A stretch of DNA of 8,838 nucleotides from Bacteroidota bacterium (GTDB lineage Bacteria; Bacteroidota; Bacteroidia; UKL13-3), in NCBI GenBank assembly GCA_018883485.1, contig VEQB01000074.1, positions 1 to 8,838 on the forward strand, read 5' to 3'. The notes beneath the pieces were generated by a model. That model searched no databases. It was given only the letters and a program-made list of their open reading frames with translations, and had not been told where the DNA came from. The translations under genes were made by a program, and so were the position numbers. Below, piece by piece: positions 1-6,326 of this stretch. The stretch's first letter is position 1. Each line of letters begins with the position of its first letter.

Positions 1-1
1 G

Positions 2-55
2 GTTGATGTAGCTTACGTAGAGCGTTGGTTAGCTCCAAATTTGAGTTATGAATAA
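2..55 (+). CDS. C-terminal end of an unidentified upstream gene (partial)
   Basis: An open frame enters from the left edge and reads 17 codons (VDVAYVERWLAPNLSYE) before TAA at 53-55. The composition is protein-like, and nothing else explains these bases. The following 20 bases run into a strong palindrome with T-rich sequence behind it, as expected downstream of a gene end. I do not recognise the family from so short a tail. A chance open frame cannot be excluded. Confidence 0.4.
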   Translation, partial: VDVAYVERWLAPNLSYE

Positions 56-75
56 GCTTATAGTTCCAATTTATT

Positions 76-116
76 ATCCCCGAAATATGAAAGTTGTACT
101 TTCGTTTTTCGGGGAT
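76..116. repeat. 41-nt palindrome, copy 1 (downstream of ATPase gene)
   Basis: Two 19-nt arms (left arm ATCCCCGAAATATGAAAGT) surround the loop TGT. The arms pair except at two positions (TAT facing AAC), and the stem extends by one more T-A pair to 75-117. It lies 9 bp beyond the stop of the reverse ATPase gene and 20 bp beyond the end of the forward gene. With the T-rich run behind it on the forward strand (117-131) it could serve as a terminator for that gene. It is 39/41 identical to the copy at 1325-1365, in the same orientation. Confidence 0.95.
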
Positions 117-125
117 ATATTTTAT

Positions 126-1307
126 TTATTTCACTATCTTCGGCAGTCTTTTTTCAAGAAATTCTCTAATACCGATGGCTTGTAATTGGCTATTTATTGG
201 CCATTCTTTTTCTTCGGATGGAGTTATAATATAATTATTTTTTGTGCCAAGTTCTTTTATACTTTCTGTAAATCCTTTGCTTATAGAAGGATTTTCTGAA
301 TATTTAATTTCTATACTAGCGATGGGTTTAATGCCTTTAACTAAAATAAGATCTACTTCTGCTCCATCATGTGTTCTGTAGAAGTAGGGTTGAACCGAAT
401 GAGGTAAAAGTGAAATAATTTGTTCTATTACATAGCCTTCCCACGAGTAGCCAAGAACGGGGTGATAGTGTAAATCTTTGGCATGATGGATATCTAACAA
501 GTAATGTAATAAGCCTGTATCTCTTATATATACTTTAGGGCTTTTAACCAATCTTTTGGAAGTATTTTTATGGTAGGGCATGAGCTTTCTTACCATAAAG
601 GCTCCTTGCAAGTAATCTAAATAGCGGTTAACTGTAATGGCACTCACATCTAATCCCTTCGAGAAAGAATGGGCATTCCATATCCCACCTTGCTGATGCG
701 CTAACATGCGCCAAAGTTTAAACATCAGTTGAGGCGAGAAGCTTATACCAAAAAGTTGGTTCAAGTCTCTATCAATAAATGTTCTTGCAAAGCCATCCAT
801 CCATCGTGAGAATATTTCATCGGTTTTGGCTTGCCACGCATTTGGAAACCCTCCTCTAAACCAATGCTTTTCTAATACTTTGGGTTTATTGGGAAGTTCT
901 ACCAGAAGTAGGGGTGTGGCTTCTAAGTAATAGATTCTACCTGCTAAAGTTTCTGAAGTACCGTGTATTAGTGCGGGACTTGCTGATCCAAGTAGTAAAA
1001 ACCTTCCTGATTTTCTTTTTTTATCTATCAAGGAGCGCATTAAAGGAAAAAGCTCAGGCATGCGTTGTACTTCGTCTATGATTACCTGATTGTCTTGATG
1101 CGCCGTAAGAAATAATTCTGGGTTCTCAAACTTTCTTAAATCTTGCGGACTCTCTAAATCAAAGTATACTCCGGTTTTAAGTGCTACTTTCTTTTGGATA
1201 AGCTTGGCTACTGTGGTTTTACCACATTGCCTTGGGCCAATTATTCCTACTGCTGGAAATTCTTTCAGTAGTTTTTCTGCCTTTTCTTGTAAAATCCTAG
1301 TTATCAT
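126..1307 (-). CDS. AAA_14 / DUF4143 family ATPase
   Basis: A 393-residue P-loop ATPase of the COG1373 type, complete at the family's usual length. Visible parts in order: Walker A GPRQCGKTT (24-32), Walker B VIIDEVQ (75-81), a sensor-like LLLGSAS (104-110), RGGFP (151-155) and FIDRDL (177-182), a winged-helix-like segment (about 198-245), then the DUF4143 domain with KVYIRDTGLL (258-267). The C-terminus carries a PD-(D/E)xK-like pattern, E317-x-D319 then E333-x-K335, as in restriction-type nuclease folds. No signal peptide or membrane segment is seen, so it should be cytoplasmic. The cellular role of this family is poorly known, and neither nuclease activity nor a defence role is shown here. 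It is a single gene divergent from asnS. A perfect TACCTTTG -7 element (1319-1312) lies only 4 nt before the ATG, so the transcript may be nearly leaderless. Near-identical palindromes lie on both sides. Confidence 0.93.
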   Translation of the reverse strand: MITRILQEKAEKLLKEFPAVGIIGPRQCGKTTVAKLIQKKVALKTGVYFDLESPQDLRKFENPELFLTAHQDNQVIIDEVQRMPELFPLMRSLIDKKRKSGRFLLLGSASPALIHGTSETLAGRIYYLEATPLLLVELPNKPKVLEKHWFRGGFPNAWQAKTDEIFSRWMDGFARTFIDRDLNQLFGISFSPQLMFKLWRMLAHQQGGIWNAHSFSKGLDVSAITVNRYLDYLQGAFMVRKLMPYHKNTSKRLVKSPKVYIRDTGLLHYLLDIHHAKDLHYHPVLGYSWEGYVIEQIISLLPHSVQPYFYRTHDGAEVDLILVKGIKPIASIEIKYSENPSISKGFTESIKELGTKNNYIITPSEEKEWPINSQLQAIGIREFLEKRLPKIVK

Positions 1308-1311
1308 ACTT

Positions 1312-1341
1312 CAAAGGTAATATAATCCCCGAAATATGAAA
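1312..1341 (-). promoter_or_regulatory. Putative promoter of the ATPase gene, overlapping the palindrome
   Basis: On the reverse strand TACCTTTG (1319-1312) matches the Bacteroidota -7 consensus TAnnTTTG. The -33 position, 19 nt upstream, reads TTT (1341-1339), a partial match to TTG, and lies inside the arm of the palindrome. Only 4 nt separate the -7 box from the ATG, leaving almost no 5' untranslated region and no Shine-Dalgarno sequence. A protein binding the palindrome would block this promoter. Confidence 0.5.
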
Positions 1342-1365
1342 GTCATACTTTCGTTTTTCGGGGAT
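1325..1365. repeat. 41-nt palindrome, copy 2 (upstream of ATPase gene)
   Basis: It has the same arms as the copy at 76-116, including the same two arm mismatches, but loop CAT instead of TGT. Direct alignment gives 39/41 identities with both differences in the loop. Alignment to the reverse complement is worse, so the pair are direct repeats, about 1.25 kb apart. It begins 17 bp upstream of the ATPase start codon and lies between that gene and the asnS promoter. Confidence 0.95.
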
Positions 1366-1407
1366 AAATCAATGGTTTTTTCAATTTATTAATACAAAAC
1401 TTCATTT

Positions 1408-1436
1408 TTGATTACAGCCTAAATTGCCTACTTTTG
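1408..1436 (+). promoter_or_regulatory. asnS promoter
   Basis: TTG (1408-1410), an 18-nt spacer and TACTTTTG (1429-1436) match the Bacteroidota sigma-ABfr promoter TTG-N19-TAnnTTTG. The predicted start near 1441 leaves a leader of about 30 nt that carries the Shine-Dalgarno sequence. Confidence 0.75.
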
Positions 1437-1455
1437 CCCCTTAATTTAAACGCTT

Positions 1456-1462
1456 AAGGAGG
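1456..1462 (+). promoter_or_regulatory. asnS ribosome binding site deciding a GTG start
   Basis: AAGGAGG sits 9 nt before the GTG at 1472, a strong Shine-Dalgarno sequence for a phylum that often lacks one. No in-frame ATG near the N-terminus fits the family's start better, so GTG is taken. A second purine run, AAAGGAG (1466-1472), runs into the start codon and is too close to act. Confidence 0.75.
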
Positions 1463-1471
1463 ATTAAAGGA

Positions 1472-2995
1472 GTGCAAAAATATTTAATTAGCGATTTAGC
1501 AAAGTACGAGGGGCAAGAGATTACCTTATCTGGTTGGGCTAGCAATAAAAGAGAAAGTAAAGGCTTGGTGTTTATAGTTTTACGCGATGGTACAGGCTGG
1601 TGTCAATGCGTTGTCAGCGCAGACGTGCTTAGCGCAGAGAATTTTGAAGAAGCGCGTAAAGTGACCCTAGAAACTTCCTTACATCTTACTGGTAAGGTGG
1701 TTAAAGATGAACGCCAAATAGGTGGTTACGAAATACAAGTAAGTCAACTTCAAATTATTGGTGAATCCGCAGATTATCCCATCGCTAAAAAAGAACATGG
1801 GGTAGATTTTTTAATGGACAAGCGCCATCTCTGGTTACGTGCCCAACGCCAATGGGCCATTATGCGCGTTCGTAATCAAATTAGTTTTGCCATTCACCAG
1901 TTTTTTCAGAAAGAGGGTTTTGTACAAATGGATGCACCTCTATTTACAGGTAATGCCTGCGAAGGCACCAGTAATTTATTTGAAACAGATTTCTACGGCG
2001 ACCCAGCGTATTTGAGTCAGAGTGGCCAATTATACGGAGAAGCTATGGCTTTCTCTATGGGCAAAATTTATACTTTTGGTCCAACTTTTAGGGCAGAAAA
2101 ATCTAAAACACGCCGCCACTTAAGCGAATTCTGGATGATTGAACCAGAAATGATGTTTTACGACATCTTCGACAACATGGATTTAATTGAAAACTTCTTG
2201 CGTTTTGTGGTTACTAATGTTTTAGAAAATTGCGCCAAAGAGTTAGAAACAATTGGAAGAGATATCAGTGTTTTGCAAAATATTGTTAAGCCTTTCCCAC
2301 GTCTAACCTACGACGAAGCAGTTAGTATTATCAAAGGGGAGAAAGATGTGAATGGGAAGAATTCTATTGTTACTTTAGAGCAAGATTTGGCCTTGGTTCA
2401 AACCAGAATTGCTGCTATTAATTTAGAAATAGGCGAGAGAGAAGAAAAGATTAAAACCCCTGGCATGAAGAAGGGTGAAATTGGATTTAACCAAGCGCAA
2501 ATAGATAAGTTAAAACAAGAGCTTGCCGATTTAGAAGAACAAGAAAGAAATATTCCTCAGTGGTTACAAAGTGCCCGTAATTTTAAATATGGTAATGATT
2601 TAGGTGGTAGCGATGAAACGGTAATTACCCGCTTATTTGAGGTGCCTATCATGGTGTATAACTGGCCGCATGAAGTAAAAGCATTTTATCTAAAGCGCGA
2701 CCCAAATAACCAAGCTTTTGCCAGAGGTGTGGATGTGTTAGCGCCAGAAGGCTATGGTGAAATTGTAGGTGGAGGCGAACGTGAAACCAATGTGCAATTA
2801 CTTACCGATAAAATTAACGAACACCAATTGCCTATGGAGGCTTTTGAATGGTACTTAGATTTACGTCGCTATGGCACTGCGCCGCACGCGGGTTTCGGAC
2901 TTGGTTTAGAAAGGCTGGTAACTTGGATTTGCAAATTACCGCATGTAAGGGAAAGTATTCCATTCCCAAGAATGTACGGAAGGCTATTGCCATAA
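1472..2995 (+). CDS. asnS: Asparaginyl-tRNA synthetase (asparagine--tRNA ligase)
   Basis: A class IIb aminoacyl-tRNA synthetase that charges tRNA-Asn with asparagine in the cytoplasm. An OB-fold anticodon-binding domain (about 16-100) precedes the catalytic core. Motif 1 falls around FVQMDAPLFTG (150-160), motif 2 is FRAEKSKTRRHLSEFWMIEPE (207-226), and motif 3 is GFGLGLERLV (474-483). The C-terminus IPFPRMYGRLLP is family-typical. At 507 residues it exceeds the usual 430-470 because of a charged coiled-coil-like insert (about 293-369, with PGMKKGEIGFN and a helix rich in E, K and Q), which is characteristic of Bacteroidota AsnRS. It starts at GTG with a good Shine-Dalgarno sequence and promoter. 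Its stop overlaps the next gene's ATG (TAATG), suggesting cotranscription and translational coupling with the outer-membrane protein. AspRS is excluded by overall resemblance and the AsnRS-type insert. Confidence 0.97.
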   Translation: MQKYLISDLAKYEGQEITLSGWASNKRESKGLVFIVLRDGTGWCQCVVSADVLSAENFEEARKVTLETSLHLTGKVVKDERQIGGYEIQVSQLQIIGESADYPIAKKEHGVDFLMDKRHLWLRAQRQWAIMRVRNQISFAIHQFFQKEGFVQMDAPLFTGNACEGTSNLFETDFYGDPAYLSQSGQLYGEAMAFSMGKIYTFGPTFRAEKSKTRRHLSEFWMIEPEMMFYDIFDNMDLIENFLRFVVTNVLENCAKELETIGRDISVLQNIVKPFPRLTYDEAVSIIKGEKDVNGKNSIVTLEQDLALVQTRIAAINLEIGEREEKIKTPGMKKGEIGFNQAQIDKLKQELADLEEQERNIPQWLQSARNFKYGNDLGGSDETVITRLFEVPIMVYNWPHEVKAFYLKRDPNNQAFARGVDVLAPEGYGEIVGGGERETNVQLLTDKINEHQLPMEAFEWYLDLRRYGTAPHAGFGLGLERLVTWICKLPHVRESIPFPRMYGRLLP

Positions 2996-4137
2996 TGGGC
3001 AAATCTACCGCACATAAATACCTACTTTTTCTTTTTTTAGTCTTGAACCTAAATGCTGTAAAGGCACAAAATAAAGGAAAGTTAGAAAAGTTAATTGATA
3101 AGGCTTATAGCATTGTTGAAGGAGATTCGGCTAAGCCTAAGAGTAATTATTTCTTGATTATTCCTATGTGGGGTATTGCGCCAGAAACTGGGTTAAAACT
3201 AGGCGTAAGTGTTGGCTTTGTTTTTAGAATGGCTGTAGATTCTATTACAAGGCCTTCTATGGCTAAGATAAATACTTCTTTTACTACCAAAAGACAATTT
3301 AATTTTAGACCTTTTTGCGATTTGTTCTTCAAAGAAAATAAATACAATTTAAAGGCTCAATATGTGTTTAACGATTTTAATGAAAACTATTGGGGAATAG
3401 GCAACCAAGCAACTGAAGCAGATAAGGAGCTGTACGATTTTAACCAACATAAACTCAATGCAAGGCTAACTAAGCAAATCATTCATAACCTCTATTTTGG
3501 TGGACAGTTTATGTATGAGAAATTGTATAAAACACAATTTGAAGCAGATAGTAAAACCCCGCAGAGTGGAGTCTCTGGAATTAATGGATATGAAGTTTTT
3601 GGGGCTGGTTTGGCTTTGGCTTTTGATAATAGAGATAATATTTATTATCCTTCTAAAGGGGCATACTTAGAAATTAGTAATCATTTTTATTCTAAATCAG
3701 TATTTGGAAACCATTCCTTTAATTCTGTAATTATTGATTTACGAAAGTACTTTCCCTTATGGGGCTCGCAAATATTTGCCTTGCAGGGCGTAGCTTCTTT
3801 AAATGAAGGTGATGTTCCATTTAGGCAAATGGGTACTATGGGTAGCGAAAATTATATGCGTGGTTATTATAATGGTCGCTTTAGAGATAACCACATGGTG
3901 GCCATGCAAGGAGAATTTAGATTTAAAATTTGGGGCCCACTAGGCGCCACACTTTTTGGTGGTGCTGGTAATGTGGGTCATGACTTTAATGATTTAAATT
4001 ATAACATAAAACCTAATTACGGTGTTGGTTTGCGTGGCCTTGTTTTACGCAAAGAAAAAATCAATGCCAGAATGGATATTGGCTTTGGTGAAAAGGGTAT
4101 TAATGGTTTCTACTTCACCCTTTTTGAAGCGTTTTAA
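2995..4137 (+). CDS. BamA/TamA-family (surface antigen D15) outer-membrane barrel protein without POTRA domains
   Basis: A 380-residue outer-membrane beta-barrel of the Omp85 surface-antigen type. The open frame extends upstream to 2848 inside asnS, but the ATG at 2995 is preferred because it begins a clean signal peptide (hydrophobic LLFLFLVLNLNAV, predicted cleavage KA|QN after residue 24) and forms TAATG with the asnS stop. The mature part shows the family signature FDNRDNIYYPSKGAYLEI (210-227), then MGSENYMRGYYNGRFRD (282-298) and QGEFRFKIWGPLG (305-317), the substrate-lid-like end of D15 barrels. It closes with GFYFTLFEAF, with the terminal phenylalanine expected by the BAM machinery. 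There is room for only about 25 residues between signal and barrel, so no POTRA repeats are present. It is probably a transport or biogenesis pore, and its substrate is unknown. Its 3' end overlaps the convergent DUF5522 gene. Confidence 0.85.
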   Translation: MGKSTAHKYLLFLFLVLNLNAVKAQNKGKLEKLIDKAYSIVEGDSAKPKSNYFLIIPMWGIAPETGLKLGVSVGFVFRMAVDSITRPSMAKINTSFTTKRQFNFRPFCDLFFKENKYNLKAQYVFNDFNENYWGIGNQATEADKELYDFNQHKLNARLTKQIIHNLYFGGQFMYEKLYKTQFEADSKTPQSGVSGINGYEVFGAGLALAFDNRDNIYYPSKGAYLEISNHFYSKSVFGNHSFNSVIIDLRKYFPLWGSQIFALQGVASLNEGDVPFRQMGTMGSENYMRGYYNGRFRDNHMVAMQGEFRFKIWGPLGATLFGGAGNVGHDFNDLNYNIKPNYGVGLRGLVLRKEKINARMDIGFGEKGINGFYFTLFEAF

Positions 4138-4315
4138 TTTCACCGTTTTTGGAATAAGGACAATGTCTGCATCCATTGCCGCAACAGTAGCCACGCTCTA
4201 TATGATAGGCTGCTGTTAATACCATAAAACCGCCCTCAAAATAATAATGTAAGCCTTCTTGTAAGTCGGTACGCTTGGTTAACTTTGGCCTAGTATTTTC
4301 TTGGTTATTGCTCAT
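4115..4315 (-). CDS. DUF5522 family small cysteine-motif protein
   Basis: A 66-residue cytoplasmic protein with the conserved core FMVLTAAYHIERGYCCGNGC (30-49) continuing RHCPY (50-54). Cysteines C44, C45, C49 and C52 form a CC-x3-C-x2-C cluster that could bind zinc or an iron-sulfur centre. That is inference from spacing, and the family has no established function that I know of. It is the last gene of the riboswitch operon. Its ATG overlaps the stop of the propeller lipoprotein gene (ATGA at 4315-4312), so translation is probably coupled. Its final 23 bp overlap the convergent outer-membrane protein gene. The strong family motif makes it a real gene despite its size. Whether it takes part in cobalamin use or merely rides on the transcript cannot be told from sequence. 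Confidence 0.85.
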   Translation of the reverse strand: MSNNQENTRPKLTKRTDLQEGLHYYFEGGFMVLTAAYHIERGYCCGNGCRHCPYSKNGEIKTLQKG

Positions 4316-5376
4316 TTATTAATAAAGAAAAATGTATTAATCCCAGCCTTAAAACTGTTAATTAACTTACCTGTACTATCATATTGCAATACTTCACTTT
4401 TTTGCACATAATCTTTTGCATCAGATACCAGTAACCTATTGTGATAAGTATCTATACCTATACCATAAAAGTTACGCGAACCTTTTTCAATAAATGCATT
4501 GTTAGGTAAACTTGTTTCGGCAATGCTCATGCTCCAAACATGATTGTTTAACCAATACAAACGGTCTTGTGCCTTGTTAATAATTAACTTAATTGGTAAC
4601 TCGCCTAAGCCCATATCGTAAGTGGCTATTACCTTGTTATCATTGGGGTTTATTTTGTGTAATTGCGGTTTAATGTTAGCCCCATTTTGCGTGTTACCTG
4701 TTGTTAAAACCCACAAGTAATTGTTCTTGTCTTTTACTATGCTTATTGCGCCATAGCCTATAGCAATACTATCTGTAATGCTGTTTAGTTGGGTATCTAT
4801 CACATACACCCAAGCTTGATATTTATTGCATACATAAACTTTGTTTTGATGCATCAAAAGCTCTTCTGTCCAGCCCTTACATGCAATTTGCCCACTTACT
4901 TTATTGGTGTTTAAGTCTACAATAGCAATTTGTTGTCCGTATAAATCACTAACATATGCCTTATTATCCGAAATGGGTAAGAAATATCTTGGCGATTTTA
5001 ACCCAGTAATGTTTCCTATAGATGCAAAGGTGGAACGGTTAATGATTTCAATTTTCCCCGAATTGTTTATTACCAAATAAACTTTGTCTTGATGGACGTA
5101 AATGGATTGTAACACATCACCTAAGTTTTTTTGATTCACCGTTGTATAAATATTCTCATACACCTTTCCTGTTTTGCTATCTAAGAAACTTAAACTTGCA
5201 TTACCCCATTGGTAATTTTCCTCACTCCCAATAAATACGCCTGTTGAAAGAGTGTCGCTTGGCAAATCTGTTTTTGGTATAGAGGGTGTTTTTTCACATG
5301 CACTAAATACAAGCACTAGCACCACAATTAATTTGTAGTGCCAGTGTTTGAGGATATTTTTAATGAAAAACAACAT
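4312..5376 (-). CDS. BtuG-like (YncE/DUF5074-type) beta-propeller surface lipoprotein
   Basis: A 354-residue lipoprotein with a hydrophobic signal and lipobox FSAC, lipidated cysteine at C27. The rest reads as repeated beta-propeller blades: NASLSFLDSKTGKVY, KVYLVINNSGKIEIINRST, KAYVSDLYGQQIAIVDLNT, KVYVCNKYQAWVYVIDTQ, LWVLTTGN, RLYWLNNHVWSMSI and LLVSDAKDYVQKSEVLQYD. About seven blades fit the length. In gut Bacteroides, BtuG proteins have this architecture, sit on the cell surface against BtuB and bind vitamin B12 extremely tightly. The same arrangement beside a BtuB-like gene under a cobalamin riboswitch supports that role here, but this is family and context inference. Its ATG overlaps the stop of the DUF4465 gene (TAATG) and its stop overlaps the DUF5522 start (ATGA). 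Residues after the cysteine (EKTPS) are only a weak match to known Bacteroidota surface-export signals. Confidence 0.85.
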   Translation of the reverse strand: MLFFIKNILKHWHYKLIVVLVLVFSACEKTPSIPKTDLPSDTLSTGVFIGSEENYQWGNASLSFLDSKTGKVYENIYTTVNQKNLGDVLQSIYVHQDKVYLVINNSGKIEIINRSTFASIGNITGLKSPRYFLPISDNKAYVSDLYGQQIAIVDLNTNKVSGQIACKGWTEELLMHQNKVYVCNKYQAWVYVIDTQLNSITDSIAIGYGAISIVKDKNNYLWVLTTGNTQNGANIKPQLHKINPNDNKVIATYDMGLGELPIKLIINKAQDRLYWLNNHVWSMSIAETSLPNNAFIEKGSRNFYGIGIDTYHNRLLVSDAKDYVQKSEVLQYDSTGKLINSFKAGINTFFFINK

Positions 5377-6326
5377 TATTGTTTCACAATTTTTTGAGTG
5401 CTTATTCCTTTACTTGTGCTTGCACTTAAAATGTAGATGCCACTTTCAAGGGCACTTAAATCTATTTCTTTTTCTGTTCCTGCTAAAACTGTTTTACCCT
5501 GCAAATCTGTTATCGTTGCAGCTACTAGGTCTTCCTCAATTTCAATATGTAAGCGATTTTGTACAGGGTTAGGATAAATGATCATGCTTATTTTGTTTAG
5601 GGTTTCTTGAACACCAATTGCATTTTCATCAAAGTTATCCATGCAGAAATACACTGGTGTATTTATGCCAAAGGCTCCGGTATCTGAAGAGGCAAAGTTA
5701 AACCCAAAACTATCTACTGCACCAAACACACTTAGGTCAACCCATTTCCAAGTATTGAGTATATAATCATTGGCATTGTTTGCATCTCTAAAGTCTGCTA
5801 AATAAACCGTTATACTGGTGTCTCCGGCATTGCCATTGTTTTTCCAAGAGCTAATGGTTACGCTTAGAAAGTCTGGGTCGTTGCCACTTACTCCACCAAA
5901 TTTTTTAGAGAACTGACTCCCATTTTTCATATCCAGGTAAGCATAGGTAGAATTAGTAATGTAAAATCCAGATACAGTTCTTGCACTTCCTGTAACTCTA
6001 ATTTTAGCGTCACCATAGGCCACAGCATAGTTATTAGAGTTTTTACCTCCACCAGTAATGGATGCATATTGGTTCATAAAACCAGCAGTGGTAGAATCTT
6101 TGATATTAGACACTGCAAAACCGCCCCAGCTTTCAAAGCCAAATGCCGTATCATATTCATTTACAAAGAAAGCATTGCCGCTGTTAAAGCCGCCCTTCCA
6201 ATCGCTGCCATTGTAGTATCCGTTTATTGGAAGTTCAATGTTTTCAAAGGTTGAAACTTGCGCAAAGGCTGTTTGTGTAAATAAGGTTACAACAATAGCC
6301 AATCCTAATTGTAGTTGTTTTTTCAT
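5376..6326 (-). CDS. DUF4465 protein with T9SS type A sorting domain, probable B12 accessory
   Basis: A 316-residue secreted protein. It has a signal peptide (residues 1-22, FA|QV) and a DUF4465-type domain (about 25-235) with DPDFLSVTI (150-158), VYLADFR (174-180), TWKWVDLSVFGAVDSFGF (192-209) and SSDTGAFGINTPVYFCMDN (213-231). A C-terminal T9SS type A sorting domain follows (246-316), opening with IIYPNP and ending GISTQKIVKQ. It would cross the inner membrane by Sec and the outer membrane by T9SS, then be attached to the surface or released. DUF4465 genes are often seen beside BtuB/BtuG genes in Bacteroidota, and a cobalamin-binding role is plausible but not shown here. The ATG overlaps the btuB stop (ATGA at 6326-6323). 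A T9SS-exported version is notable because the characterised surface B12-binding proteins of gut Bacteroides are lipoproteins. Confidence 0.88.
   Translation of the reverse strand: MKKQLQLGLAIVVTLFTQTAFAQVSTFENIELPINGYYNGSDWKGGFNSGNAFFVNEYDTAFGFESWGGFAVSNIKDSTTAGFMNQYASITGGGKNSNNYAVAYGDAKIRVTGSARTVSGFYITNSTYAYLDMKNGSQFSKKFGGVSGNDPDFLSVTISSWKNNGNAGDTSITVYLADFRDANNANDYILNTWKWVDLSVFGAVDSFGFNFASSDTGAFGINTPVYFCMDNFDENAIGVQETLNKISMIIYPNPVQNRLHIEIEEDLVAATITDLQGKTVLAGTEKEIDLSALESGIYILSASTSKGISTQKIVKQ

Noticed and set aside
126..1307. The ATPase as one half of a toxin-antitoxin or defence operon
   Set aside because: There is no second gene with it, and neither neighbour is a known partner; the sequence gives no direct evidence for defence.
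126..1365. The ATPase cassette as a classical insertion sequence
   Set aside because: No transposase is present, the flanking palindromes are direct rather than terminal inverted repeats, and no target-site duplication is evident outside them.
2848..2994. 49-codon upstream extension of the outer-membrane barrel gene into asnS
   Set aside because: The extension is asnS read in another frame. The ATG at 2995 begins a proper signal peptide and overlaps the asnS stop.
4113..4138. Small hairpin CTTCA/TGAAG followed by CGTTTTAATTT as a terminator for the barrel gene
   Set aside because: A 5-bp stem with low GC content inside two coding ends, with a broken T-run, is too weak to call.
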